NCBI GenBank assembly: GCA_900547835.1
Contig: URIJ01000015.1
Span: 1-20,012 of the forward strand
Length of the DNA: 20,012 nucleotides
Origin: an uncultured Collinsella sp.
GTDB taxonomy: Bacteria; Actinomycetota; Coriobacteriia; Coriobacteriales; Coriobacteriaceae
Direction of reading: 5' to 3'
The notes under the pieces are model-generated. The model saw only the letters and a program-made list of their open reading frames with translations, had not been told where the DNA came from and ran no database searches. How positions within the stretch are numbered: position 1 is the first letter of the stretch; every line of letters begins with the position of its first letter. This document shows, in pieces, positions 1 to 6,379 of the stretch. Both the position numbers and the translations under genes were made by a program.

Positions 1-110
1 TTTCGTTTCACGTCACCTTGTCTCAAATGCGGCCCGCTCGCTGTCCGTCCTCTACTTGCGGCGTTGCCATGCTCCGGATGCGGTATGCTCAACCTGCGGC
101 ACCTTAGAGG

Positions 111-139
111 TAGTCATTGGGGACGTTCTTAAATGACTA
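111..139. repeat. Inverted repeat around a GGGGACGTTCTT core
   Basis: The arms TAGTCATT (111-118) and AATGACTA (132-139) are perfect 8-bp inverted repeats around a 13-base spacer containing GGGGACGTTCTT. There is no T-tract, so it is not an intrinsic terminator. It may be a remnant of a short palindromic intergenic repeat, but only one copy is in the window. Confidence 0.4.
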
Positions 140-249
140 GGTTGGGCACATTGCTTTGAGATGTTATTCAATCCGTCTTGATGGCCTTTAGGCTGTTTGC
201 CTGCTTAAAGTAATTAATGGTATGCGTCTGCAATTGAAAATATTGCTCG

Positions 250-282
250 AAAAATCGTCCAAGAAGTCACGGGGCGATTTTT
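250..282 (+). terminator. Intrinsic terminator upstream of prmC
   Basis: An 11-bp stem (250-260 with 272-282, one G-T pair) closes an 11-base loop. Its right arm ends in five Ts and its left arm starts with five As, so it could work in both directions. It probably ends a transcript entering from the left of the window and would separate that transcript from prmC. Confidence 0.6.
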
Positions 283-455
283 GATGCGTCGCGCGTCAAG
301 CGATGTGGCAAGTTCTTGGTTAGATATTGGTCAGTTTTGGGTCAACCTTGCCAAAAGCTTGACGGATGCAGATTTAGACGTCGACGAATGGGCACTTCAG
401 ATGGGTTCCAAGCAAAATTCTGGGCTGATTCTCGATAATCGCCTTCAATCGTCCC

Positions 456-482
456 TTGCCAAGCGCTGGCCTCGCGTACAAT
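456..482 (+). promoter_or_regulatory. Possible prmC promoter
   Basis: TTGCCA (456-461) and TACAAT (477-482) resemble sigma-70 -35 and -10 boxes. The 15-base spacing is shorter than ideal. Transcription would start near 489, about 40 bases before the prmC start. The -10 box is good and the spacing is the weak point. Confidence 0.35.
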
Positions 483-530
483 CTGCTCCGACATTCGCGC
501 GCCGCCCGGCGCTTAAGAGGGGAGGACCCC

Positions 531-1805
531 ATGGCAAACGAGATCTGGACCATCAAGCGTTGTCTCGAGTGGACCAAGGAGTACCTGGCCGAGCGCGGCG
601 AGGAGCACCCCCGTCTTTCTGCCGAGTGGCTGCTGTGCGCAGCTACGGGTCTGGCGCGTATCGACTTATATATGCGCATGGACGAGACGCTCGACGCATC
701 GCAGCTCGAGACCATGCACGCGGCGGTCGTCCGTCGCGCGAAGGGCGAGCCGCTGCAGTACATCACCGGCAGCACGCAGTTTCGCATGATCGACGTCGCG
801 TGCGCCCCCGGTGTGCTCATTCCGCGCCCCGAGACCGAGATGCTCGTCGAGGAAGTCCTCAATTATCTGGATGCCGAGGTGCTGAGCCCCGAGGCTGCTG
901 CCCGTCAGCGTGTTGAGCTGCCTTGGAACGATGAGGTCGAGCAGGCCCGCAAAGCCGAGGCGGCGCTGGCTGACGAACGCGCGGCCGCCGAGCGCCGTGC
1001 CGCCAACCTGACGGCCGCCGATGAGGCTGCGCTGGGTAGCGACGTGCTCGGTAGCCGCGCCTATGCCGAGGAACTGGCCGACCGCGAGGCCGAGGAAGCC
1101 GCCGCGCAGGCAGCAGAAGCCGAAGCGGCAGAAGCAGAGGCCATGGAAACCCCCGAGCCCGAGCTCGACGAATACGGCATCGCCATTGAGGACAACGACC
1201 AACAGGCGACTCCCGCGCAAGATGCCGCCGAGGCTAACGTATCTGCCCCAACCGAGCCCTGCACTGCCCGCGTTCTCGAGGTCGGCTGCGGCACGGGCTG
1301 CATTTCGCTCTCCCTTGCCTGGGAGCGCCGCGGGCACGTTACCTGCACTGCTACCGATATCGAGCCGCGCGCCATCGACCTTGCTACCAAAAACCGCGAT
1401 GCGCTTGGCCTCACGTCCGACGAGGTCGCCTTCAGCCTCACAAACCTGGTGAGCTCCATTCCCCGCGAAGAGTGGGGCACCTTTGACGTACTCGTCTCCA
1501 ACCCGCCCTACATCCCCACCGATGTCATGCGCTCGCTGCCGCATGAGGTCAAGGACTTTGAGCCCGATCTGGCGCTCGAGGGCGGTGCCGACGGTCTCGA
1601 TATCTTCCGCCGCCTGCTCAACGCGGCGCCCTACATGCTGCGTGCCGGCGGCCTGTTTGCCTGCGAGCTCTACGAGGGCGCGCTCGACGCCGCGGCCGAG
1701 CTCTGTCGTCAAGCAGGCCTTTCGGACGTGCGTATCGTCCACGACCTCACCGATCGTCCCCGCATCGTTCGAGCCATCGTCACCGAGCCCAAACAGCGTA
1801 TTTAA
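531..1805 (+). CDS. prmC: Peptide chain release factor N5-glutamine methyltransferase PrmC, with large internal insertion
   Basis: Methylates the glutamine of the GGQ motif in release factors RF1 and RF2 using S-adenosylmethionine. The 424-residue protein has the PrmC N-terminal helical domain (GEPLQYITG near 72-80, PRPETE at 98-103), a SAM-binding motif VGCGTG (251-256) and the catalytic NPPY (324-327). The start at 531 follows a strong GGGGAGG ribosome site (519-525) and gives the usual PrmC N-terminus. Family members are about 280 residues long. The excess lies between PRPETE and VGCGTG, where about 125 residues (roughly 115-243) are rich in Ala, Glu and Arg and then turn acidic with Pro. 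This stretch is in frame, probably helical or disordered, and keeps the local GC and codon pattern. Both catalytic motifs are intact, so activity is likely kept. The identification is very secure; the role of the insertion is unknown. Confidence 0.95.
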   Translation: MANEIWTIKRCLEWTKEYLAERGEEHPRLSAEWLLCAATGLARIDLYMRMDETLDASQLETMHAAVVRRAKGEPLQYITGSTQFRMIDVACAPGVLIPRPETEMLVEEVLNYLDAEVLSPEAAARQRVELPWNDEVEQARKAEAALADERAAAERRAANLTAADEAALGSDVLGSRAYAEELADREAEEAAAQAAEAEAAEAEAMETPEPELDEYGIAIEDNDQQATPAQDAAEANVSAPTEPCTARVLEVGCGTGCISLSLAWERRGHVTCTATDIEPRAIDLATKNRDALGLTSDEVAFSLTNLVSSIPREEWGTFDVLVSNPPYIPTDVMRSLPHEVKDFEPDLALEGGADGLDIFRRLLNAAPYMLRAGGLFACELYEGALDAAAELCRQAGLSDVRIVHDLTDRPRIVRAIVTEPKQRI

Positions 1806-1838
1806 GCTGAATAAATAGACATTTGCGCAAGTTTGTCC

Positions 1839-1866
1839 TTGCAATATACCGTAAAACTTCTACTAT
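1839..1866 (+). promoter_or_regulatory. Promoter of the toxin-antitoxin pair
   Basis: TTGCAA (1839-1844) and TACTAT (1861-1866) are 16 bases apart, close to sigma-70 consensus. The resulting transcript would start about 8 bases before the toxin ATG, inside the ribosome site, which is tight. An alternative pair, TTGCGC (1823-1828) and TATACC (1845-1850), also with 16-base spacing, would leave a more normal leader. Either way the pair appears to have its own promoter just after prmC. Confidence 0.45.
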
Positions 1867-1871
1867 AGAAG
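1857..1871. promoter_or_regulatory. Palindromic operator candidate before the toxin gene
   Basis: CTTCTA (1857-1862) and TAGAAG (1866-1871) form a perfect 6-bp inverted repeat with a 3-base centre. It overlaps the downstream -10 box and the start of the ribosome site. Antitoxins of the HigA type usually bind such palindromes to repress their own operon, so this is a plausible binding site. Confidence 0.45.
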
Positions 1872-1880
1872 GAGAAAGGT

Positions 1881-2276
1881 ATGTCAAATCAGCTGCATCG
1901 GTACCGTATCGTGCTTGATTACATTGAACCTTGGCTTGATGAGCAGGATGAAGCTACGCTGAAGCAGATTTATGCAGACCTTTTGGTGCTCGAGAAGGAA
2001 GGTCCCAGCCTTGGTCGTCCGCTGGTTGACCGCGTAAAGGGCTCGAAGCTTCATCATTTAAAGGAGCTGAGAGTGACGTCGTGTGGTGGGCAGGTGATTC
2101 GCATCCTCTTCGCCTTTGACCCCAAGCGCCAGGCGGTATTGCTATTGGCGGGTGATAAGTCGCGAGCGGGATCGTCAAGGGCAAAATGGAACGGTTGGTA
2201 TGCGATCAACATTCCAAGGGCCGAGCAAATATACCGTCGCCACGTAAGGAGGCTCGATCGAGATGGAACTGCATGA
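1881..2276 (+). CDS. higB: HigB/RelE-type toxin (phage Gp49-like family)
   Basis: Predicted ribosome-dependent mRNA endonuclease of a type II toxin-antitoxin pair. The 131-residue protein has the Gp49/HigB pattern: a helical N-terminus, a GRPLVDRVKGSKLHHLKELR stretch (45-64), an IRILFAFDPKRQAVLLLAGDK strand-turn-strand core (73-93) and a WY..IPRAEQIYRRH helix (106-121). The start at 1881 follows AAGGAGAAAGG. The gene lies 75 bases after prmC and its end overlaps the next gene by 14 bases, the usual toxin-first order of higBA. It is probably co-transcribed with the antitoxin and repressed through the palindrome at 1857-1871. Family membership is clear. Toxicity and target are inferred from the family, and the symbol is by family rather than by proven orthology. 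Confidence 0.85.
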   Translation: MSNQLHRYRIVLDYIEPWLDEQDEATLKQIYADLLVLEKEGPSLGRPLVDRVKGSKLHHLKELRVTSCGGQVIRILFAFDPKRQAVLLLAGDKSRAGSSRAKWNGWYAINIPRAEQIYRRHVRRLDRDGTA

Positions 2277-2565
2277 GTATATGGAATCTCGCGGGATAAC
2301 ACGCGACTCCATTACCGCCGAGCAGGAGAGGACTCGCGATCGTATCGAAGCCTATAAGCTTGCTCAGATTCGCAGGTTAAAAGATCTAACACAGGCGTCG
2401 GTCGCCCAGTCGATGGGCGTTTCTCAAAAACGTGTATCCGAGCTCGAGCGTGGGGAGTTGGGTTCGATGAGGCTCGACACGCTGAGCAGGTACGCAGAGA
2501 GCCTCGGCGGAAAACTGGTTGCAAGCATCGAGTTTCCCGATCGTACCGTTACGCTTGCGCGCTAA
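2263..2565 (+). CDS. higA: HigA-type antitoxin, XRE-family helix-turn-helix
   Basis: Predicted antitoxin that neutralises the preceding HigB-like toxin and represses the operon. The 100-residue protein carries an XRE helix-turn-helix at about 33-88, with the QASVAQSMGVSQKRVSELERGE core (43-64), and a short C-terminal strand (KLVASIEF). The N-terminal 25 residues are an extension that could contact the toxin. The start at 2263 is supported by AAGGAGG at 2246-2252, which lies inside the toxin gene, so translation of the two is probably coupled. A second ATG at 2281 lacks a suitable ribosome site. No clear terminator follows, so transcripts may continue into tsaC. Confidence 0.85.
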   Translation: MELHEYMESRGITRDSITAEQERTRDRIEAYKLAQIRRLKDLTQASVAQSMGVSQKRVSELERGELGSMRLDTLSRYAESLGGKLVASIEFPDRTVTLAR

Positions 2566-2713
2566 AAATCTTCAATTAACCCCCTCACTTTCACCGACTA
2601 CTAGAGCCGCTCACCAAACCAACATGCGCTCTGGGCAAATAGGTTGAACGTTTCGTGCGAGAATGCCCCTCAGTAAACAAACTTGCACCAGAGCGTAAGG
2701 GGCTGGCATACAC

Positions 2714-3457
2714 ATGCAGACGGTCTATCGGGTATACGAGGGAGCGCGCGAGCCGCATCGGCTTGCCGTTGAGCGTACGGCCGAGGTACTCGGCTGTGGC
2801 GGACTGGCCCTGATCCCGACCGAGACCGTCTATGGCGTCGCCGTGGCAGTCAATGCCTTCTCGGACGCCGTACCCCAAGACGCAAGCGAATCCCCCTCGT
2901 GGCCGCGCGACCCGCAAGCCACCGTCAATGGCGCCGCGGTCCCTGCGCTCGGTACCGGCTACCGCCGCATCTTCACTCTCAAGCAACGTGAACTCACGCA
3001 AACCGTCGCTTGGCTGGTCGATGGCGTCGAAGCACTCGACCGCTATGGCGTGGATATCCCGGAAGATGCCCGCATACTCGCGCGACGATGCTGGCCGGGA
3101 GCCCTGACTATCGTGGTCAAGGCAGCCCCCTGCGTGCCGACCTTTATGCGCGCTGCCGACGACACGGTGGCACTTCGCGCTTCGGCCTCTCCCGTGGTCC
3201 AAGCGCTCATTCGCGCCTGCGGCAGTCCCCTTGCCTGCACGAGCGCCAACACGCACGGCGCGCCCTCGCCGGCAAGCTTTGCCGCCGTCGAGGGTCGCAT
3301 CCTGGAGGGGGTCGATGTTGCCGTCGACGCCGGTGAGACCCCGTGTCGCTACGCCTCGACCATCGTGTCGTTCCAGCACGGCGGGCTCCAGATCCTGCGC
3401 CAAGGCGCACTTCCCGCATCAGAGATCGAACGGGTCCTGTCCGACCCGATGCAATAG
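2714..3457 (+). CDS. tsaC: L-threonylcarbamoyladenylate synthase (TsaC/Sua5 family)
   Basis: Makes threonylcarbamoyl-AMP from threonine, bicarbonate and ATP, the first step of the t6A37 modification of ANN-decoding tRNAs. The 247-residue protein shows the YrdC-domain marks PTETVYG (35-41), a KQR motif (90-92), RCWPGALTIVV, and the ATP-site stretch PLACTSANTHG. It lacks the C-terminal Sua5 domain, so it is of the short TsaC kind. Between TVYG and KQR there are about 49 residues where relatives usually have about 20, giving an extra loop of near 30 residues rich in Pro, Ala and Ser. The start at 2714 has an AAGGGG site (2697-2702) at 11 bases. Part of that site can pair with GCCCCT (2665-2670). 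tsaC commonly neighbours prmC; here the toxin-antitoxin pair separates them. Only 13 bases precede glpK, so the two are probably co-transcribed. Confidence 0.93.
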   Translation: MQTVYRVYEGAREPHRLAVERTAEVLGCGGLALIPTETVYGVAVAVNAFSDAVPQDASESPSWPRDPQATVNGAAVPALGTGYRRIFTLKQRELTQTVAWLVDGVEALDRYGVDIPEDARILARRCWPGALTIVVKAAPCVPTFMRAADDTVALRASASPVVQALIRACGSPLACTSANTHGAPSPASFAAVEGRILEGVDVAVDAGETPCRYASTIVSFQHGGLQILRQGALPASEIERVLSDPMQ

Positions 3458-3470
3458 AAAGGTGTAAGCG

Positions 3471-5012
3471 ATGTCGTTGAATCTGGGCAGCCTGGGCATG
3501 GAAGATGCCTCGTTTAACTTTGGCGGTTCCTACATCATGGCGCTCGACTGCGGCACCACCTCGGTACTTGCGACCATCGTCGACGAGTACGGATGCATCG
3601 TCGCGCAGGCACGTCGCAGCGTCAAAACCAGTTTTCCGCGTCCCGGTTGGGTGGAGCAAGACCCCATGGCGGTCCTTGCCAGCCAGATCGCCGTCATGAT
3701 GGAAGTCCAGTTTAAGAGCGGTATCCACTCCGACCGCATTGCCGCCATCGGCATCTCCAACCAGCGCGAGACCACGGTGGTCTGGGACCGCGTGAGCGGC
3801 CAGCCCATCTATAACGCCATCGTATGGCAGTGCCGTCGTACCGCGCCGGCGATCGACGCGTTGGTTGAACAGGGTTGCGAGGAGCTGGTGCGCTCCCGCA
3901 CGGGACTTACGCTTGACCCGTATTTCTCGGCCTCCAAGGTGCAGTGGATTCTCGACAACGTCGACGGCGCACGCGAGAGCGCGGCGGCGGGCGACCTCAT
4001 GTTTGGCACCATCGACACCTGGCTCATCTACAACCTCACCGGCGGCCAGGTCTTTGCCACCGACTACACCAATGCCAGCCGCACGGCACTCTTTAATATC
4101 CATACGCTCGATTGGGACGACGACCTGCTGGCGCTCTTTGACGTTCCACGTTCCATGATGCCCGAGGTTCGCTGGAGCTCGGGCGACTACGGCCGCGTCG
4201 CGAGCGACATCATGACCAACATGCCGCCCATCATGGGCGTGGCGGGCGACCAGCAGGCATCGCTGTTCGGCCACTGCTGCTTCTATCCCGGCCAGACCAA
4301 AAACACCTATGGCACGGGTTGCTTTATGCTCATGAACACCGGCGACGAGATCGTCGAATCCAAGAACGGCCTGGTCTCCACCATCGGTATCGCTGCGAAC
4401 GGGAAGATCAGCTATGCACTCGAGGGCTCCATCTTTGCTGCCGGCTCCACCATGAACTGGCTTCGCAACAACATGGGCATCATCTCGAGCGTGAGCGAGT
4501 CGGCACAACTCGCCGCTTCGATTAACGACAACGAGGGCTGCTACTTCGTTCCCGCCTTTGCGGGTTTGGGTGCTCCCTGGTGGGACCCGCATGCCCGCGG
4601 TATCGTGTGCGGTCTGACCGGCGCCTCGAGCCGTGCGACCATCGTACGTGCCGCCTGCGAATCCATGGCATATCAGAGCTACGACGTGCTGCGCGCCATG
4701 GAGCAGGACGTGGGGCTTTCGATTGAGCGCCTGTCTGTCGATGGCGGTGCCTCGCGCAACGAGTTCATCATGCAATTCCAGGCCGACCTGCTGGATATCC
4801 CCGTGCTGCAATGCGAGACGGTGGAGACCACGGCAATCGGTGCCGCGTACTTGGCGGGTCTTGCCGTCGGCTATTGGGAAGACCTAGAAGAGCTGGAGCA
4901 AAATGCCCAGATCGTTAGGACCTTCCTTCCCCATATGTCCGCCGAGCGTCGCGAGCAAAACCTTGCGGGCTGGCGTGATGCAGTCAAGCGCTCGCTCAGT
5001 ACCGCACAGTAG
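3471..5012 (+). CDS. glpK: Glycerol kinase
   Basis: Phosphorylates glycerol to sn-glycerol 3-phosphate with ATP. It is a 513-residue FGGY-family kinase with the phosphate-binding DCGTTS (26-31), the glycerol-binding residues R99 and E100 (NQRETT), W119 and Y151, and the catalytic base D260 in GDQQASLFG. All keep the spacing of the E. coli enzyme with an offset of 15 or 16 residues. That offset comes from an N-terminal extension of about 20 residues before YIMALDCGTTS. The start at 3471 has AAAGGTG at 3458-3463. A later ATG (3537, in IMALD) would give a shorter N-terminus but lacks an obvious ribosome site. The usual Gln after the first Asp is Cys here. No glycerol facilitator or glycerol-3-phosphate dehydrogenase gene is adjacent, so the physiological pathway cannot be read from the context. 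Confidence 0.95.
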   Translation: MSLNLGSLGMEDASFNFGGSYIMALDCGTTSVLATIVDEYGCIVAQARRSVKTSFPRPGWVEQDPMAVLASQIAVMMEVQFKSGIHSDRIAAIGISNQRETTVVWDRVSGQPIYNAIVWQCRRTAPAIDALVEQGCEELVRSRTGLTLDPYFSASKVQWILDNVDGARESAAAGDLMFGTIDTWLIYNLTGGQVFATDYTNASRTALFNIHTLDWDDDLLALFDVPRSMMPEVRWSSGDYGRVASDIMTNMPPIMGVAGDQQASLFGHCCFYPGQTKNTYGTGCFMLMNTGDEIVESKNGLVSTIGIAANGKISYALEGSIFAAGSTMNWLRNNMGIISSVSESAQLAASINDNEGCYFVPAFAGLGAPWWDPHARGIVCGLTGASSRATIVRAACESMAYQSYDVLRAMEQDVGLSIERLSVDGGASRNEFIMQFQADLLDIPVLQCETVETTAIGAAYLAGLAVGYWEDLEELEQNAQIVRTFLPHMSAERREQNLAGWRDAVKRSLSTAQ

Positions 5013-5084
5013 GGCTGCGATGGGCTGCTCGATACAACAAACCGCTAAACTTATGCATGGCGTGCGGCGGCAACATTGCTGCGC

Positions 5085-5104
5085 GCCTTGTCAGCAAGGC
5101 CGTT
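5085..5104 (+). terminator. Weak terminator-like hairpin between glpK and upp
   Basis: GCCTTG (5085-5090) pairs with CAAGGC (5095-5100) around TCAG and is followed by CGTTTT. The stem is short and the T-run only four bases, so termination would be weak. It lies in the 123-base gap before upp. Confidence 0.25.
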
Positions 5105-5135
5105 TTGCGGCTGCAACGAAAGGGGCAATCAACCC

Positions 5136-5783
5136 ATGACCGTCACCTACGATGCGTCCCGTGTGACGCTTGTCGATCATCCGCTCGTCCAGCACAAGCT
5201 GTCGATCCTGCGCGACAAAAACACCGGCACCAACCAGTTCCGTCAGCTCGTGCGCGAACTCGCGCTTTTTGACGGCTACGAGGCCATGCGCGACCTGCCT
5301 ATGGAAGACGTCGAGGTCGAGACCCCCATCACTACTGCCACGTTCAAACAGCTTGCCGGCAAGAAACTCGCCATCGTGCCCATCCTGCGTGCGGGCCTTG
5401 GCATGGTCGACGGTATCCTCGACCTGGTGCCCTCCGCTCGCGTGGGCCACATCGGCATGGAGCGCGACGAGGTTACCCATGAACCTCACGAGTATTACTG
5501 CAAGATGCCCAAGGATATCGACCAGCGTATCTGTCTGGTCGTCGACCCTATGCTCGCCACGGGCGGCTCGGCCGAGATGGCCATCAGCTATCTGCGCGAG
5601 CGCGGCGTCAAGGACATTCGCATGCTGTGCATCGTCGCGGCCCCCGAGGGCCTCAAGTCACTGACCGAGAAGGATCCCGACGTGCATATCTATACCTGCG
5701 CTATCGACGACCATCTCAACGAGGCCGCCTACATCGTTCCCGGCCTCGGCGACGCCGGCGACCGCATCTTCGGCACGCTCTAG
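5136..5783 (+). CDS. upp: Uracil phosphoribosyltransferase
   Basis: Converts uracil and PRPP to UMP in pyrimidine salvage. The 215-residue protein matches the family in length. It carries the PRPP-binding loop VVDPMLATGGSA (135-146), VPILRAGLGM (81-90), and the C-terminal uracil-binding GLGDAGDRIFGT (203-214). The start at 5136 gives the typical N-terminus (DHPLVQHKLSILRDKNTG) and is preceded by GAAAGGGG (5118-5124). An in-frame upstream start at 5076 would add 20 residues with no family similarity and is less likely. The gene stands alone, with a 123-base gap to glpK and a strong hairpin after it. No promoter could be named with confidence. Confidence 0.96.
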   Translation: MTVTYDASRVTLVDHPLVQHKLSILRDKNTGTNQFRQLVRELALFDGYEAMRDLPMEDVEVETPITTATFKQLAGKKLAIVPILRAGLGMVDGILDLVPSARVGHIGMERDEVTHEPHEYYCKMPKDIDQRICLVVDPMLATGGSAEMAISYLRERGVKDIRMLCIVAAPEGLKSLTEKDPDVHIYTCAIDDHLNEAAYIVPGLGDAGDRIFGTL

Positions 5784-5786
5784 TCG

Positions 5787-5885
5787 CTGGGCTAAGACGG
5801 CCGCGGCTGCAAATACGAAGAAACGGTGCGCGCGGTCGAACAAAAGGCGACCGCGCGCACTCCTGTTAACGGACGTTTAGCCCAG
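5787..5885. terminator. Nested hairpin structure after upp
   Basis: A perfect 13-bp GC-rich stem (GTGCGCGCGGTCG, 5826-5838, with 5848-5860) has a 9-base loop. Around it lies a second inverted repeat, CTGGGCTAA (5787-5795) with TTAGCCCAG (5877-5885), which can extend three more pairs past one bulge. The T-tract after the inner stem is poor (TCCTGTT). It probably ends upp transcription, but the outer arms are unusual for a simple terminator. Confidence 0.55.
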
Positions 5886-5974
5886 AGGGGTTCGAGAAAA
5901 ACGTATTACCTACCTGCGGCATAAAGAAGGTCTTAAGAAAACGAACAGGTGCGTATTAACCGATGCTTTTTCGG

Positions 5975-6002
5975 TTGTACTTTAGCGATTGGCTCGTACA
6001 AT
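5975..6002 (+). promoter_or_regulatory. Promoter of the ATP synthase operon
   Basis: TTGTAC (5975-5980) and TACAAT (5997-6002) are 16 bases apart, a good sigma-70 match. Transcription would start near 6009, about 55 bases before atpI. An inverted repeat AACCGA (5958-5963) with TCGGTT (5971-5976) abuts and overlaps the -35 box and might be a regulator site. Confidence 0.6.
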
Positions 6003-6064
6003 AGTCACCAATGTTTGGCGGGAACTGTTCTGGGAAGCGTTAAAAAAAGAAAGTGAGGACGCCA

Positions 6065-6376
6065 GTGTTTCAGATAGCCGATCTGCTCGCTATCGTTGCA
6101 GGCGCCATCGCGGGCGCAATTGCCTTCCTTCCCTTTGTCTTTACGCTCAAGCCGGTTCTTGACGCTAAACAGAATGCGGACATGCTCAAGGGTATGGTGA
6201 GCCTGGCGGTCTCGGCAATCGCCCTGCTCGTCTTTACCTTGGTTGTGTTTGCGTTGTTCGGAGAGGCGTTTCGCATGTTCCTCCTGGGCGAGGCGATCGG
6301 CTTCGTGGCCTTTATGGCCGCCTGCGCGGTTCGTGTCGCCAAGGCGCTGCGAGATCCTCATGAGGTCGAAAGGTAA
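6065..6376 (+). CDS. atpI: AtpI-like small membrane protein of the ATP synthase operon
   Basis: The 103-residue protein has about three hydrophobic segments (roughly 4-30, 43-63 and 72-92) and precedes atpB, the usual position of atpI. AtpI helps assembly of the c-ring or serves as a small ion channel in some bacteria. The call rests mainly on position, size and membrane nature, because the sequence has no strong signature. I chose GTG at 6065 because AGTGAGG (6052-6058) is well placed for it. GTG at 6053, four codons earlier, would use a weaker A-rich site. It ends 3 bases before the atpB start. Confidence 0.7.
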   Translation: MFQIADLLAIVAGAIAGAIAFLPFVFTLKPVLDAKQNADMLKGMVSLAVSAIALLVFTLVVFALFGEAFRMFLLGEAIGFVAFMAACAVRVAKALRDPHEVER

Positions 6377-6379
6377 GTC

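Larger units (their letters stand above)
1..530. other. Gene-poor leader region upstream of prmC
   Basis: No convincing gene is seen in this 530-base stretch. A frame is open from base 1 to a TAA at 133-135 (44 codons, Cys-containing, no recognisable domain). It could be the tail of a gene starting outside the window or chance. The stretch contains an inverted repeat (111-139), an intrinsic terminator (250-282), a small hairpin (281-299) and a weak promoter candidate (456-482). It is less GC-rich than the genes that follow. In many bacteria prfA precedes prmC; it is not visible here. Confidence 0.6.

Noticed and set aside
87..99. 13-base sequence GCTCAACCTGCGG shared with 15722-15734, considered as a dispersed repeat
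   Set aside because: The flanking sequences do not align, and one 13-base match is expected by chance in 20 kb.
281..916. Open frame of about 210 codons overlapping the start of prmC
   Set aside because: It starts in the terminator T-run, has no ribosome site, and its second half is an out-of-frame reading of prmC with no domain.
2571..2713. Possible terminator or riboswitch between the antitoxin and tsaC
   Set aside because: Only short imperfect pairings and no T-tract were seen. The pairing of GCCCCT with the tsaC ribosome site has just six pairs over a 27-base loop.
3207..4811. Minus-strand open frame of 534 codons opposite glpK
   Set aside because: Shadow of glpK and tsaC, with composition rich in His, Arg, Gly and Val as expected for antisense reading of GC-rich genes.
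5076..5135. Longer upp start at 5076
   Set aside because: The added 20 residues do not resemble the family and overlap the gap hairpin. The ATG at 5136 has a ribosome site and the typical N-terminus.
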